Made by a program: the position numbers and the translations under genes. Below the pieces are notes generated by a model. It searched no databases and had not been told where the DNA came from. It saw only the letters and a list, made by a program, of their open reading frames with translations. 64,000 bases of DNA from assembly GCA_963798445.1 (NCBI GenBank), contig CAWCTH010000003.1, positions 744,001 to 808,000 on the forward strand, written 5' to 3'. The stretch is from DASXAI01 sp963798445. GTDB taxonomy: Bacteria > Actinomycetota > Acidimicrobiia > Acidimicrobiales > Ilumatobacteraceae. Positions 1 through 10,262 of this stretch are shown piece after piece. The stretch's first letter is position 1. Each line of letters starts with the position of its first letter.

Positions 1-712
1 CCGCCAGCACCCGGTTGCGCAGGGGAAAGCGGAAGGCGTCGGGGCGCGTGCCGGGAGGGACCTCCCCGAGGAGCAGGCCGTGTCGGGCGACGTCTTCCCA
101 CAGGCGGCGGTGCTCGGCCGGGTAGACAACGTCCAGGCCGCACGCCACGACCCCGATCGGCGGGGCGCCGTGGGTCGACAGGGCGCCGCGATGGGCCCAG
201 CCGTCGATGCCCCTGGCCAGACCGGAGACGACCCGCACCCCGGCTTCAGCCAGGCCGGCGCCGAGATCGTGGGCGATGGAACGGCCGGCGGCGGTGGCGT
301 TGCGGGTGCCGACCACAGCGACGCGGCGACCGTCGAGGGCGTCGAGGCAACCCCTCGCGAACAAGACGGCAGGAGCCTCACGGTCCGCGGCCAAGACGCT
401 GGGGTAGCTCGGCTGGCCGAGGACGTGCACGGCGATGCCGGCCTGCTGGCACCGCCCCCACACCACCTCGGGTGGCTGCCGGAGTGCCGCCGCTCGCCAC
501 TCGTCGACCAGTCCGGCGTGGCGCTTGGTGGCGTCGGCCAACACCTTGTCGAGCGGCGCCGCGCCCGTGACCGATGCCCAGGCGGCGGCCGGGCGACGGC
601 GGCGCAACAGCGATCGGAGCCGCGACGGCCACATCCCCGGAAGACCGGCGAGGGCGGCGGCGAACGCCTCGGGCGGCGGCTGATCGTGGTCGGCGGAACG
701 AGGGGTGCTCAT
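1..712 (-). CDS. dprA: DNA-processing protein DprA (partial, runs off the left edge)
   Basis: DprA binds incoming single-stranded DNA during natural transformation and loads RecA on it. About 237 codons are visible from an ATG at 712. The Rossmann-fold core is clear: a VAVVGTRNATAAGR stretch, then VVSGLARGIDGWAH, then a GLDVVYPAEHRRL stretch, ending in RFPLRNRVLA at the window edge, all typical of the DprA/Smf nucleotide-binding fold. The start codon overlaps the stop of the upstream comM-like gene by the ATGA arrangement, so the two are translationally coupled. The C-terminus lies outside the window. Confidence 0.9.
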   Translation of the reverse strand, partial: MSTPRSADHDQPPPEAFAAALAGLPGMWPSRLRSLLRRRRPAAAWASVTGAAPLDKVLADATKRHAGLVDEWRAAALRQPPEVVWGRCQQAGIAVHVLGQPSYPSVLAADREAPAVLFARGCLDALDGRRVAVVGTRNATAAGRSIAHDLGAGLAEAGVRVVSGLARGIDGWAHRGALSTHGAPPIGVVACGLDVVYPAEHRRLWEDVARHGLLLGEVPPGTRPDAFRFPLRNRVLA

Positions 713-2226
713 GCCGCTGCCTCCCGGGCCCAAACCATGGGATCGATGCGCATGTTGAGCGCGATCGAGACGAGCCCCTCGTGGATGACGTGGCCCGAGC
801 CCTCGATGTCGGCCAGGGTGCGGGCCACTCGCCGTACCCGGTGCAGCCCCCGACCGGTGAGCCGGTTGAGCTCCAGTTCCCGCCGCAGCAGCGCCTCGGC
901 ACCGGACGTGAGCGGGGCCAGCTCGTCGAGATGCGGCGCAGGGATGTCCGCGTTGCGAGCCACGCCGCGGGCCGCCGCCAAGGCGCGAGCGCGGCACACC
1001 CGCTCGTAGACCTCGGCCGTCGACTCGCCCGGTTCGCCCCCCAGCAGCTCGTCGACCTCGGGCCGCTTGACCTCGAGCCTGAGATCGAACCGGTCGAGCA
1101 ACGGACCGGATACGCGACGCACATAGCGCGCTCCGCGCGACGCACCGCACTCACATGCCCCGGGCTTGGGACCCTTGCCGCACGGACAGGGGTTCATGGC
1201 CGCCACGAGCAGGAACCGCGCCGGAAATTCCACGGTGGCCCGGGCGCGGGTGACGCGCACGACGCCCTCCTCCAACGGCTCGCGCAGTCCGTCGAGCACA
1301 GGAGCCGAGAACTCCGCCAACTCGTCCAAGAACAGCACGCCACCGTGGGCACAGCTGACCTCGCCCGGGCGCATGACCGCGGTGCCCCCGCCGACCATGG
1401 CCACCGTGGACGCCGTGTGGTGCGGCGCGCGGAACGGCGGATCCTGCACCAGGCCGGCGGCCGGCAGGCGCACACCAGCGGCCGAGTGGATCATGGTGGT
1501 CTCCAGCGCCATCGCCGGCTCGAGAGGCGGCAGCAAGCCGGGCAAGCGCTGGGCGAGCATGGTCTTGCCCGAGCCGGGTGGCCCGATCAGCAGCAGGTGG
1601 TGGCCGCCGGCCGCCGCCAGCTCGAGGGCCCGCCGGGCCACGACCTGGCCGCGGACGTCGGTGAGGTCGGCGATGTACGGGCGATCGTCGTCGTGCACCG
1701 GGGGCGGCGCCTCGGGCCACGGCTGCTCGCCGCGCAACACCTCGATCAGCACCGCCAACGTGGGAGCGCCCAGCACCCGCCCGGCCGTCACCATGGCGAC
1801 CTCACGGACGCAGTCGGGCGCCACGACGGCATCGACCGAACCGGTGGCGGCGCCCAGTGGCACGATGCCGGTGACCCGCCGGACCGAGCCGTCGAGGCCC
1901 AGCTCCCCGACGAAGCCGAGCGCCACCACGGCGGCCGCCGGCACGACCTCGGTCGCCACCAGGAGCCCGACGGCGATCGGCAGGTCCAGCCCGGCACCGC
2001 CCTTGCGCATGCCGGAGGGCGCCAAGTTGACCGTCACCCGCCGGTTGGGCCACGGCACACCGCTCGACAGCAGCGCCGCCCGCACTCGGTCGCGCGCCTC
2101 ACGGCACACCTCGTCGGGCAAGCCGACGACACTGAACCCTGGCAAGCCCTGACTGACGTGGACCTCGACCGTGACCGGACGCCCGCGGGCGCCGAGCAGG
2201 GTGGCTGATCGGATCGTGGCGAGCAC
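709..2226 (-). CDS. comM: ComM-family Mg-chelatase-like AAA+ ATPase
   Basis: ComM-type proteins are AAA+ helicases that help branch migration during DNA uptake; the family is often labelled YifB or magnesium-chelatase-like. The N-terminal domain (about residues 1-165) begins with LATIRSATLLG and contains the QGLPGFSVVGLPDE signature. Walker A GPPGSGKT lies near residues 215-222, followed by a GVLFLDELAEF Walker B and a CPCGKGPKPGACECG cysteine cluster. I chose GTG 2226 because it is preceded by AGGAGG at good spacing and gives 505 aa, the usual family length; longer frames upstream have no family similarity. It is coupled to dprA downstream. Confidence 0.93.
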   Translation of the reverse strand: MLATIRSATLLGARGRPVTVEVHVSQGLPGFSVVGLPDEVCREARDRVRAALLSSGVPWPNRRVTVNLAPSGMRKGGAGLDLPIAVGLLVATEVVPAAAVVALGFVGELGLDGSVRRVTGIVPLGAATGSVDAVVAPDCVREVAMVTAGRVLGAPTLAVLIEVLRGEQPWPEAPPPVHDDDRPYIADLTDVRGQVVARRALELAAAGGHHLLLIGPPGSGKTMLAQRLPGLLPPLEPAMALETTMIHSAAGVRLPAAGLVQDPPFRAPHHTASTVAMVGGGTAVMRPGEVSCAHGGVLFLDELAEFSAPVLDGLREPLEEGVVRVTRARATVEFPARFLLVAAMNPCPCGKGPKPGACECGASRGARYVRRVSGPLLDRFDLRLEVKRPEVDELLGGEPGESTAEVYERVCRARALAAARGVARNADIPAPHLDELAPLTSGAEALLRRELELNRLTGRGLHRVRRVARTLADIEGSGHVIHEGLVSIALNMRIDPMVWAREAAA

Positions 2227-2374
2227 GACGCGCCTCCTCGATGGATGGATCGACGGAGGAGGGCGGAACCGGCCGCGCCCACGACGGCGTTGGCGGTCAC
2301 CATAGCGAGGGGGTGCGCGACAGTTGACCGACCATGCGCGTCCGGCGGGGGTCGAGGCTGCTTGACTGACCGTC

Positions 2375-2824
2375 ATGCGCCGGTCGGTCGTCGCCTTCTG
2401 CGTCGCCGGGCTGGCCCTCGCGGCGGCGACAGGCTGCTCAGGCAGCAGCCGGGGACCCGAGGCATTCTGCAGCCGCCTCCAGCGCGACCACGACACGTTG
2501 GTCACGGGCGTCGTCGACCCCAAGACGGCCAAGGCGGCCGTCGACGGCTACAAGGCCCTCGACGGCCTGGCCCCCGAAGCGATCCGTGCGGAGTGGCACC
2601 AACTGGCACTGCTGATGGAGGCGGCGGCCGACTTCGATGTCACCGCCACCACCGCGCAGGAGGCGCTCGTGCAGCAGGCGTACTCGGCGGCACCGGCCGC
2701 CGAGACGGTCTCGGCCTACGCCCGCCAGACCTGTGGTGTGGAGCTGAGCGCCCCCGCGGCCACCACCCCGGCGGTCACGACGGGACCCACCACCACGGTG
2801 CCGGCGGCGCCGCCCGGCACGTAG
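2375..2824 (+). CDS. Small secreted lipoprotein, function unknown
   Basis: This is a 149-aa protein with a lipoprotein signal peptide: a short positive N-terminus, a hydrophobic stretch, and a lipobox ending at Cys21 (AAATGC). It should be cleaved and lipidated at that cysteine and held on the outer face of the membrane. The mature part is mainly helical in appearance and has a Thr/Pro/Val-rich C-terminal tail. I recognise no domain. It is divergent from comM, and the intergenic DNA presumably carries promoters for both. Confidence 0.7.
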   Translation: MRRSVVAFCVAGLALAAATGCSGSSRGPEAFCSRLQRDHDTLVTGVVDPKTAKAAVDGYKALDGLAPEAIRAEWHQLALLMEAAADFDVTATTAQEALVQQAYSAAPAAETVSAYARQTCGVELSAPAATTPAVTTGPTTTVPAAPPGT

Positions 2825-3189
2825 ACCGTCGGAGTCACCGCCCCGAGCGCGTGCTTACCGTTGTCGGTGGCGCGGCTCGCGCTTCGGATGGTCGGTGAAG
2901 GCTTGCCCGCGGCCGATGCGCGCTCTTGTTAGCGGTGTTGTCGCCGGGCGAGACTTCATCGATCGGGACTCACGCTACGTGAGCCGGTTCTCGGTGCAAG
3001 TCTGCTGCTCGGTGCAGAACTGCCGCACCTTTGAGGCACTCACGCACCCAGAAGCCGACCCAGGGCCGTCGCCGACCACACACTGCGACGAGGACGGACT
3101 CGGCCGACCGGCCCAACGCTACGGCCACCGGCTGATCACGGACAACGCCCGAACGGCCCGGCGCGGGCCTACCCACGGGCCGACCAGGA
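2825..3189. other. Intergenic region without a recognisable gene
   Basis: About 365 bases between the lipoprotein gene and the 3' end of clpP. A short perfect inverted repeat, CTCACG-CTA-CGTGAG, sits at 2969-2983. A 111-codon open frame on the plus strand has no recognisable similarity or ribosome binding site, and I treat it as non-coding. Confidence 0.5.
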
Positions 3190-3789
3190 TCAGGCGATCT
3201 CGCCCCGCTTCAGGATCACGTGGTCGATGACGCCGTACTCCTTGGCTTCCTCGGCCGTGAACCAGCGGTCGCGATCGGAGTCGAGCGTGATCTGCTCCAC
3301 CGTCTGGCCGGTGTGGAAGGCGATGCGCTCGGCCAGCGTGCGCTTGGTGTACACCATCTGCTCGGCCTGGATGGCGATGTCGGCCGCCTGGCCGCGGAGC
3401 CCGCCGGACGGCTGGTGCATCATGATGCGGGCATGGGGCAGGGCGTAGCGCTTGCCCTTGGCGCCCGCGCACAGCAGGAACTGGCCCATGGAGGCGCCGA
3501 GGCCCATGCAGACCGTCGCCACGTCGCAGCTGATGAACTGCATGATGTCGTAGATGGCCATGCCCGCGGTGACCGACCCGCCGGGCGAGTTGATGTACAG
3601 CCAGATGTCCTGGGCGGGGTCCTCGCCCTCCAGGTAGAGCAACTGGGCGCAGATGACGTTGGCGATCTCGTCGTTGACATCGGTGCCGAGGGTGACGATG
3701 CGGTTGCGCAGCAGTCGGTTGTAGATATCGGTGCGCTGATCGGTGGGAGCGTCGAACCCGAGGGGCGAGGGCGGCGGTGCCTGAGACAT
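3190..3789 (-). CDS. clpP: ATP-dependent Clp protease proteolytic subunit
   Basis: ClpP forms the tetradecameric serine-protease chamber fed by Clp ATPases in the cytoplasm. The 199-aa length is standard. The catalytic triad is visible as Ser100 (GLGASMGQF), His125 (MMHQPSGG) and Asp174 (SDRDRWF), and the INSPGGSV substrate-binding segment lies at residues 66-73. It stands alone: no second clpP or clpX is next to it, whereas many actinobacteria carry clpP1-clpP2 in tandem, so a second copy may lie elsewhere. Confidence 0.97.
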   Translation of the reverse strand: MSQAPPPSPLGFDAPTDQRTDIYNRLLRNRIVTLGTDVNDEIANVICAQLLYLEGEDPAQDIWLYINSPGGSVTAGMAIYDIMQFISCDVATVCMGLGASMGQFLLCAGAKGKRYALPHARIMMHQPSGGLRGQAADIAIQAEQMVYTKRTLAERIAFHTGQTVEQITLDSDRDRWFTAEEAKEYGVIDHVILKRGEIA

Positions 3790-3851
3790 GAGCCCAGGCT
3801 ACCGGGGTGTCGGTCGTCGGCCCCCGACACGGCGCGCGCTGGATGCCGCCG

Positions 3852-4118
3852 TCAGAGCTGGGTGTCGTCGCCGTTCAGGACGTCGTCGACCGCGGCGCCG
3901 TTGCGCGGGCCGACCAGTCGCTGGAAAACGAGCAACGCGCCGAGCATGCCGCCGAACACGACCAGGGCGATCATGGCGTTCGCCCGCGGCGTCAACGACA
4001 TGCCGGCGAGGATCATGACGACGAGCGCCCCGATGACGAGCAGCGCTGTCGTGATGATCAAACGACCGTTGCGACGCCGCCGCGCCCGCCCGGTCTCCTC
4101 CGCCATGTTCACCGCCAC
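3852..4118 (-). CDS. Small two-helix membrane protein, unknown function
   Basis: This 88-aa protein has an Arg-rich N-terminus, then two predicted transmembrane segments (around residues 19-40 and 46-66) and a polar tail. There is no recognised domain. The start may be the second methionine (residue 5, position 4106). It lies upstream of clpP in the same orientation with about 60 bases between them, so the two may be co-transcribed. Confidence 0.55.
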   Translation of the reverse strand: MAVNMAEETGRARRRRNGRLIITTALLVIGALVVMILAGMSLTPRANAMIALVVFGGMLGALLVFQRLVGPRNGAAVDDVLNGDDTQL

Positions 4119-4246
4119 TCGCTGTCGCCTTCTGTGACTCGTCCGCCTTTGGGCGCCGGCGAGCGACCCACCCGCCCTCGATCGACGCCGGCGCCCGTGT
4201 CAGGACGGTGCCAGAGTGCTACCGGCTCGGCAATGAGCCGTTCGGA

Positions 4247-5547
4247 TCACCGCACCTCAAACTGCCGAAAACGACCCGTGAACAGGACGGCAACGCACTC
4301 AACGTCACCGACGGATGGACGCAACGCGCGCAGTCCGGCCAAGCCGGCCGAACCGGTGTGATCAACCGCGATCGACGTTGCGCGCGCTGCGAGGTCGTTC
4401 GCCTCCAACACGTCATCCTCGCTCGCCACCACGGCGGATCCACCGGAGCCGGCAACCGCGTCGACCACCCCCAGCCAGTCGTAGGTCTCGTCGTCGAGGA
4501 TGCCCGAGGCGGCCGACATCGGCTCGGCCCGCCAGGGCTGCATGCAGTCGCGCCAGTGCTGTGACGCCTGACCCACCCCGACCCGTTCGGCGCAGGCCCA
4601 TGCCCGAGCAAAGGGTGCGCAGCCGGCTGTCTGCACGGCATGGATCCGCGCCGGGACCCCCTCGTCGCGTAGCGCGTCCCCGACGGCCGTCGCGAGCGCC
4701 CCGCCACCGACCTGCACGAAAACCCGGTCGAGCCTGGTGCCGCCAAGGTGTGCCGCCAGCTCCCAGCCGATCGTGCGGCCGCCGTCGAGGCACAGTGCGT
4801 CGTCCGGTCCCTGCACGCTGAACGGCACCGCGCCCGCATCGACGGCCTCGCGGAATCGGTGGATGCACGGGTCGCCAGGCGGGTCGCCAGCCCTCCGCGG
4901 ACACACGACGATGCGGGCACCGAGCTGTTCGAGGCGCTCGACGATCCAATCGGTGGGCGAGGGAGGCATGAACACGTCGAGGGGTCGGCGCGCCGCTGCG
5001 GCGAGGGTGGCGGCGGCCAGCGCGGCATTCCCACAGGAGGCGATGGCGAGACGAGCGCGGGCGCCGCCGCTCGAGAGCCTGATGCCCTCCGACAGGCCCA
5101 GGCGGTCCGCGGCCTCGAGGTGCAAGAGCACACCCATCAGGTGCCGGGCCTTGTGGGAGCCGGCCACGTTGCCCGTCTCGTCCTTCACCCACACGCCACC
5201 GCCGAGGTCGAAGCCCATCTCGTCGGAGAGCCGGTCGGCCCGACCGAAGGGCGTCGTGCGGAAACCGGCGCCGTCCACCGCGGCGATGGCGTCGTCCAGG
5301 TCGACGACCAGCGCGACCGCGTCGGCGTCGGTCATGCCGTTGGCGACGGCGAACGCGTGCCAGGCCATCCGGCGCCGGTAGGCGACGAACGGGTTCGGGT
5401 CGTCATCGCAAGGCGCAACGCCCGCGCCGTCGGTCTGGATGCGCAGCACGTGGTCGCGGTCGGTGGCGCTGGCGTTGGGGCACCGCCACGGACCGGCGGT
5501 GGTGATGGGCACCGCCGCGCCGCACACCGCGCAGCGGTAGCCGGTGA

Positions 5548-5551
<4 letters not shown>
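4247..5551 (-). CDS. Threonine-synthase-like PLP-dependent enzyme
   Basis: A fold-type II pyridoxal-phosphate enzyme of 434 aa. The N-terminus has a small CxxC...C cluster (Cys7, Cys10, Cys24) like the zinc ribbon seen in some threonine-synthase-like proteins. Lys134 in AGSHKARH is the likely Schiff-base lysine; SCGNAA (around 172-177) binds the phosphate side and QVGGGALATA is the glycine-rich loop. The substrate cannot be deduced. It follows a second PLP fold-II gene with a 4-bp overlap, so the two proteins are probably made together and may act on the same or consecutive substrates. Confidence 0.8.
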
Positions 5552-7140
<1,589 letters not shown>

Positions 7141-7235
7141 GATCCATCAACCGTCGATCGGAGGGTGCACTTCTCTTCGCTGCTGGCTCGTCCGCAGCTC
7201 ATCGCACCCGCCGGCTGGTCGCCGCGGCCTCGATC

Positions 7236-8597
7236 GTGGCCCGCCACGTCTTTGGCTACTCGTTCGGGCTGCTACGCCTCGAACGGCTTGCGCCCTCCTG
7301 TCGCCGGCGCGCTCGAGCCGGCCGGCCAACGCACTCGACAGGTCCCGAGCACGTCCGCCTCGCCGTGGAGGAGCTCGGGGTCGCCGCGATCAAGATCGGC
7401 CAGATCCTTTCGACACGAACCGACCTGCTCGCTCCCGCCTATCAGGTCGAGCTGGCGAAGTTGCAGGACTCCGCATCCCCGGAACCCACAGCCATCATTC
7501 GCGACGTTCTCGTCAACGAACTGGGTTCACCGATCGAGACGGTCTTCGCGGCATTCGATTCGAAGCCGATGGCTGCCGCGTCGATCGGGCAAGTGCATGC
7601 CGCGACGCTCCCTGGCGGCTCCGAGGTCATCGTCAAGATCCGACGACCTGGTGTCGTCGACCAGATCGAACTGGACCTCCAGATACTCGAAGCCACGGTC
7701 CGCCCGATCAGCCGCTTCTCCCGCGTCGCGCGCCGCTACGACCTCGACGGTCTCGTCGACGAGTTCGCGACGACGCTTCGTTCCGAGCTCGACTACCAGC
7801 GCGAGGCCAGCAACGTCGAGCGGTTCGCCGCCAACTTCGCCGACGATGCATCGGTCCACATTCCCCACGTCTATCGGGAGCTCAGCACCCAGCGCGTGCT
7901 CACCCTGGAGCGACTCCGAGGCCTGAAGGTCGATGACATCGCCGGTCTCGACCGGGCGGCGATCGACCGGCCTGCACTCGCCCAGCGCGCTGCGACCGTG
8001 ACGTTGCGGATGATCTTCGAACACGGGTTCTTCCACGCCGACCCGCATCCCGGCAACTTCTTCATCGAGACCGGCGGGCGCATCGGGCTGATCGACTTCG
8101 GCATGGTCGGCACCGTGGACCCGGCGACACGCGTCGCGTTGCGCGCCGTTCTCGTCGCGCTCGTCGAGCGGGACACCGCGCCGCTGGTCGACGCCTTCGT
8201 CGCGCTCGGCATGGCCACTACGCCGCTCGACCCCGACCAGCTCGGCCCGGACATCGACAACCTGATCTCGCGTCACCTGTCCCTACCGCTCGCCGAGATC
8301 AGGCTGGGGATCCTCCTTCGCGACCTCTTCGCCATCGTTCGCCGCCACCGCCTACGCCTTCCACCGAACCTCGCCGCACTGGCGAAGACGCTGGCCATGA
8401 GCGAGGGGATCGCCGCCCAGCTCGACCCGTCCTTCGAGATGACGACCGCGCTCGCCATCTACCTTCCCCGTCTCCTCCAGGCCGACCCCACGCCGAGCGC
8501 GCCGATGTCGGACGCCGCCGATGGTGCCGTTGGCCGTGCCGCCCCGGCTCCGGCCCCGGCGCTGAACGAGGGTCGTGCGCCCGGCATGCCGTCGTAA
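7236..8597 (+). CDS. ABC1/UbiB-family atypical kinase
   Basis: UbiB/ABC1/ADCK proteins are atypical protein-kinase-like ATPases linked to quinone and lipid metabolism. The family's KxGQ motif appears as IKIGQILSTR, followed by the Ala-rich AAASIGQVHAA loop, the VIVKIRRPG lysine, the HADPHPGNF catalytic loop and the IDFGMVG metal-binding motif. At 453 aa it is shorter than most members, and the usual two C-terminal membrane helices are not evident: the tail is Ala/Pro-rich instead. The start is GTG 7236. It is followed by an NfeD/SPFH pair, which may reflect a shared membrane-related role. Confidence 0.88.
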   Translation: MARHVFGYSFGLLRLERLAPSCRRRARAGRPTHSTGPEHVRLAVEELGVAAIKIGQILSTRTDLLAPAYQVELAKLQDSASPEPTAIIRDVLVNELGSPIETVFAAFDSKPMAAASIGQVHAATLPGGSEVIVKIRRPGVVDQIELDLQILEATVRPISRFSRVARRYDLDGLVDEFATTLRSELDYQREASNVERFAANFADDASVHIPHVYRELSTQRVLTLERLRGLKVDDIAGLDRAAIDRPALAQRAATVTLRMIFEHGFFHADPHPGNFFIETGGRIGLIDFGMVGTVDPATRVALRAVLVALVERDTAPLVDAFVALGMATTPLDPDQLGPDIDNLISRHLSLPLAEIRLGILLRDLFAIVRRHRLRLPPNLAALAKTLAMSEGIAAQLDPSFEMTTALAIYLPRLLQADPTPSAPMSDAADGAVGRAAPAPAPALNEGRAPGMPS

Positions 8598-8671
8598 CGG
8601 CCACGCCCGAACGAGTCCCGACGAGTCTGGCCCCCGCCGCTGCCGAGCCATCCGATCCTCGACTCAGGTCG

Positions 8672-8677
8672 TACACT
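8672..8677 (+). promoter_or_regulatory. Candidate -10 box for the NfeD/SPFH operon
   Basis: TACACT lies about 25 bases before the TTG start of the NfeD gene and is followed by an AGGAAGG ribosome binding site. It is identical to the -10 box of the tmRNA in this window. No convincing -35 is visible. Confidence 0.4.
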
Positions 8678-8701
8678 GCCAGGCAGCAGGAAGGTATCGG
8701 C

Positions 8702-9217
8702 TTGGCCATCGCGTGGATCGTCGCCGGTGTGGTGTTGCTCGCCCTCGAGCTGCACCACCTCGCCTTGTATCTGCTCTTCGCGGCGGTGGGCTGCTTCTCG
8801 GCGGCGCTCATCGCGGCCGCCTTTCCCGGCGCGATCCCGGTCCAGATCCTGACGGCCGTACTGGTGGCAGTCGTCGGCATTCTCGTGGTACGGCCGAGGG
8901 TGAGCGCCACGTTGTTGTCGCGGAGCGGCGGGCATCGGGGACGGGGGGTGCACGGGGGGTTCGTGGGCCAGGAGGTGCTCACCGTCGATGCCGTCGGTGG
9001 CGTCGATCAGGTCGGCCACGTCGAGCTCGCCGGCGAGCGATGGCGTGCGATCAGCGGCGCCGACATCTTGCTCGAGCCAGGGACGAGAGTGCTGATCACT
9101 GGCGTCGAAGGGACGACGCTGATCGTGTGGCCGGCGGATGGGCACCTGCCCATCGCGGGGCACATCGACGCGGATGCCGGCCCGCCGGCCCAAGACGGAG
9201 AACAGGAGCAATCGTGA
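8702..9217 (+). CDS. NfeD-like membrane protein
   Basis: Short NfeD-type protein of 171 aa: three or so N-terminal membrane segments (roughly residues 1-65), then a small beta-rich OB-like domain (about residues 80-150, GFVGQEVLTVDAV...GERWRAISGADILLEPGTRV). NfeD proteins partner with SPFH/stomatin proteins in membrane microdomains. The start is TTG 8702, chosen for the AGGAAGG ribosome binding site 9 bases upstream. Its stop overlaps the GTG start of the SPFH gene, which supports a complex between the products. Confidence 0.85.
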   Translation: MAIAWIVAGVVLLALELHHLALYLLFAAVGCFSAALIAAAFPGAIPVQILTAVLVAVVGILVVRPRVSATLLSRSGGHRGRGVHGGFVGQEVLTVDAVGGVDQVGHVELAGERWRAISGADILLEPGTRVLITGVEGTTLIVWPADGHLPIAGHIDADAGPPAQDGEQEQS

Positions 9218-10164
9218 TCATCGGAGTGAGCGTCGGCGGCATCGTCGGTCTCGTCATCGTCGTCTTGGTCATGGCCGTGTTGATCCTGGCGCTGCGCCAG
9301 ATGGTCAACATCGTGCAGCAGGGTGAGGTGGGGGTCGTGAAGCACCTCGGTGAGTACCGCAGGACCGTCGAGCCGGGCCTCGCGATCATCGCTCCCTTCA
9401 TTGATTCGCTCCAGCGGGTCGATATGCGCGAGATCCCCCGACCCGGTGACAGGCAGGACGTGATCACCAAGGACAACGTGGTGGTCACCGTGAACGCCAC
9501 GATATTCACGCAGGTCGTGGTGGCCGAGCAGGCGCTGTTCAGCATCGCCAACTTCGATGTCGGCATCGACGCGCTGGCCCGCACTGCGTTGCGGTCGGTC
9601 ATCGGCACGATGACCCTCGACGAAGCCCTGTCGGAACGGGAGCGCATCAACACCGACGTCCAGCAGCAGATGGAGGCCGTCACCGACAAGTGGGGGATCC
9701 GGATCAACCGCATCGAGATCATCGAGATCGCCCCGCCGCCGAAGATCCTCGAGGCCTTGGCCCTGCAGAAACAGGCCGACCAGGAGAAGCGGGCCACCAT
9801 CCTCCAGTCCGAAGGCCACCAGCAATCGGCGATCAACGTCGCCGAGGGTGCCGCACAGGCCGCTGTGCGCTCGGCCCAGGGGGAACGGCAAGCGGCGATC
9901 CTGCGCGCCGAGGGCAACCGGCAGGCGGCCATCCTCGAGTCGGAGGGCCGCGCCCGGGCCATCGCGACCGTGTACGCGGCAATCAAGAAGGGCGATCCCG
10001 ACCCGGCGCTGATCGCCATCCTCCAGCTCGACACCCTGGCCAAGTTCGCCCAAAGCGACAACGCCAAGATCGTCGTCCCGTATGAGTCCGCGGGCCTGCT
10101 CGGGGCGGCGCAGACGCTGCGTAGCGTGCTCGGGGCGGTTCCCACAGACGGTCAACACGGGTAG
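9214..10164 (+). CDS. SPFH/stomatin-like membrane-scaffold protein
   Basis: A 316-aa stomatin/prohibitin-family protein. One N-terminal membrane helix (residues 1-25) is followed by the SPFH domain (from NIVQQGEVGVVKHLGEYRRT to NRIEIIEIAPPPKI), then an Ala/Glu/Gln-rich coiled coil with repeated RQAAIL-type segments and a short hydrophobic tail. Such proteins form oligomeric rings in lipid microdomains. The start GTG 9214 overlaps the nfeD stop (GTGA) and has AGGAG upstream. The gene pair is a well-known conserved unit. Confidence 0.9.
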   Translation: MIIGVSVGGIVGLVIVVLVMAVLILALRQMVNIVQQGEVGVVKHLGEYRRTVEPGLAIIAPFIDSLQRVDMREIPRPGDRQDVITKDNVVVTVNATIFTQVVVAEQALFSIANFDVGIDALARTALRSVIGTMTLDEALSERERINTDVQQQMEAVTDKWGIRINRIEIIEIAPPPKILEALALQKQADQEKRATILQSEGHQQSAINVAEGAAQAAVRSAQGERQAAILRAEGNRQAAILESEGRARAIATVYAAIKKGDPDPALIAILQLDTLAKFAQSDNAKIVVPYESAGLLGAAQTLRSVLGAVPTDGQHG

Positions 10165-10262
10165 CGCGCCGCGGCTTCGAGGCGCTCCGCCGGACGCGGG
10201 ATCATCTCGAAGCCTCGGGATCCGACCTGGCGTGGTGCAGTGCTCGTCGGCCCGGCGTCGAG

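Noticed and set aside
2969..2983. CTCACG-CTA-CGTGAG as a terminator or operator
   Set aside because: Short stem, no U-run, and not close to a start codon; recorded as a simple inverted repeat.
2895..3230. A 111-codon open frame between the lipoprotein gene and clpP
   Set aside because: No ribosome binding site or recognisable sequence, and it runs into the end of clpP on the other strand.
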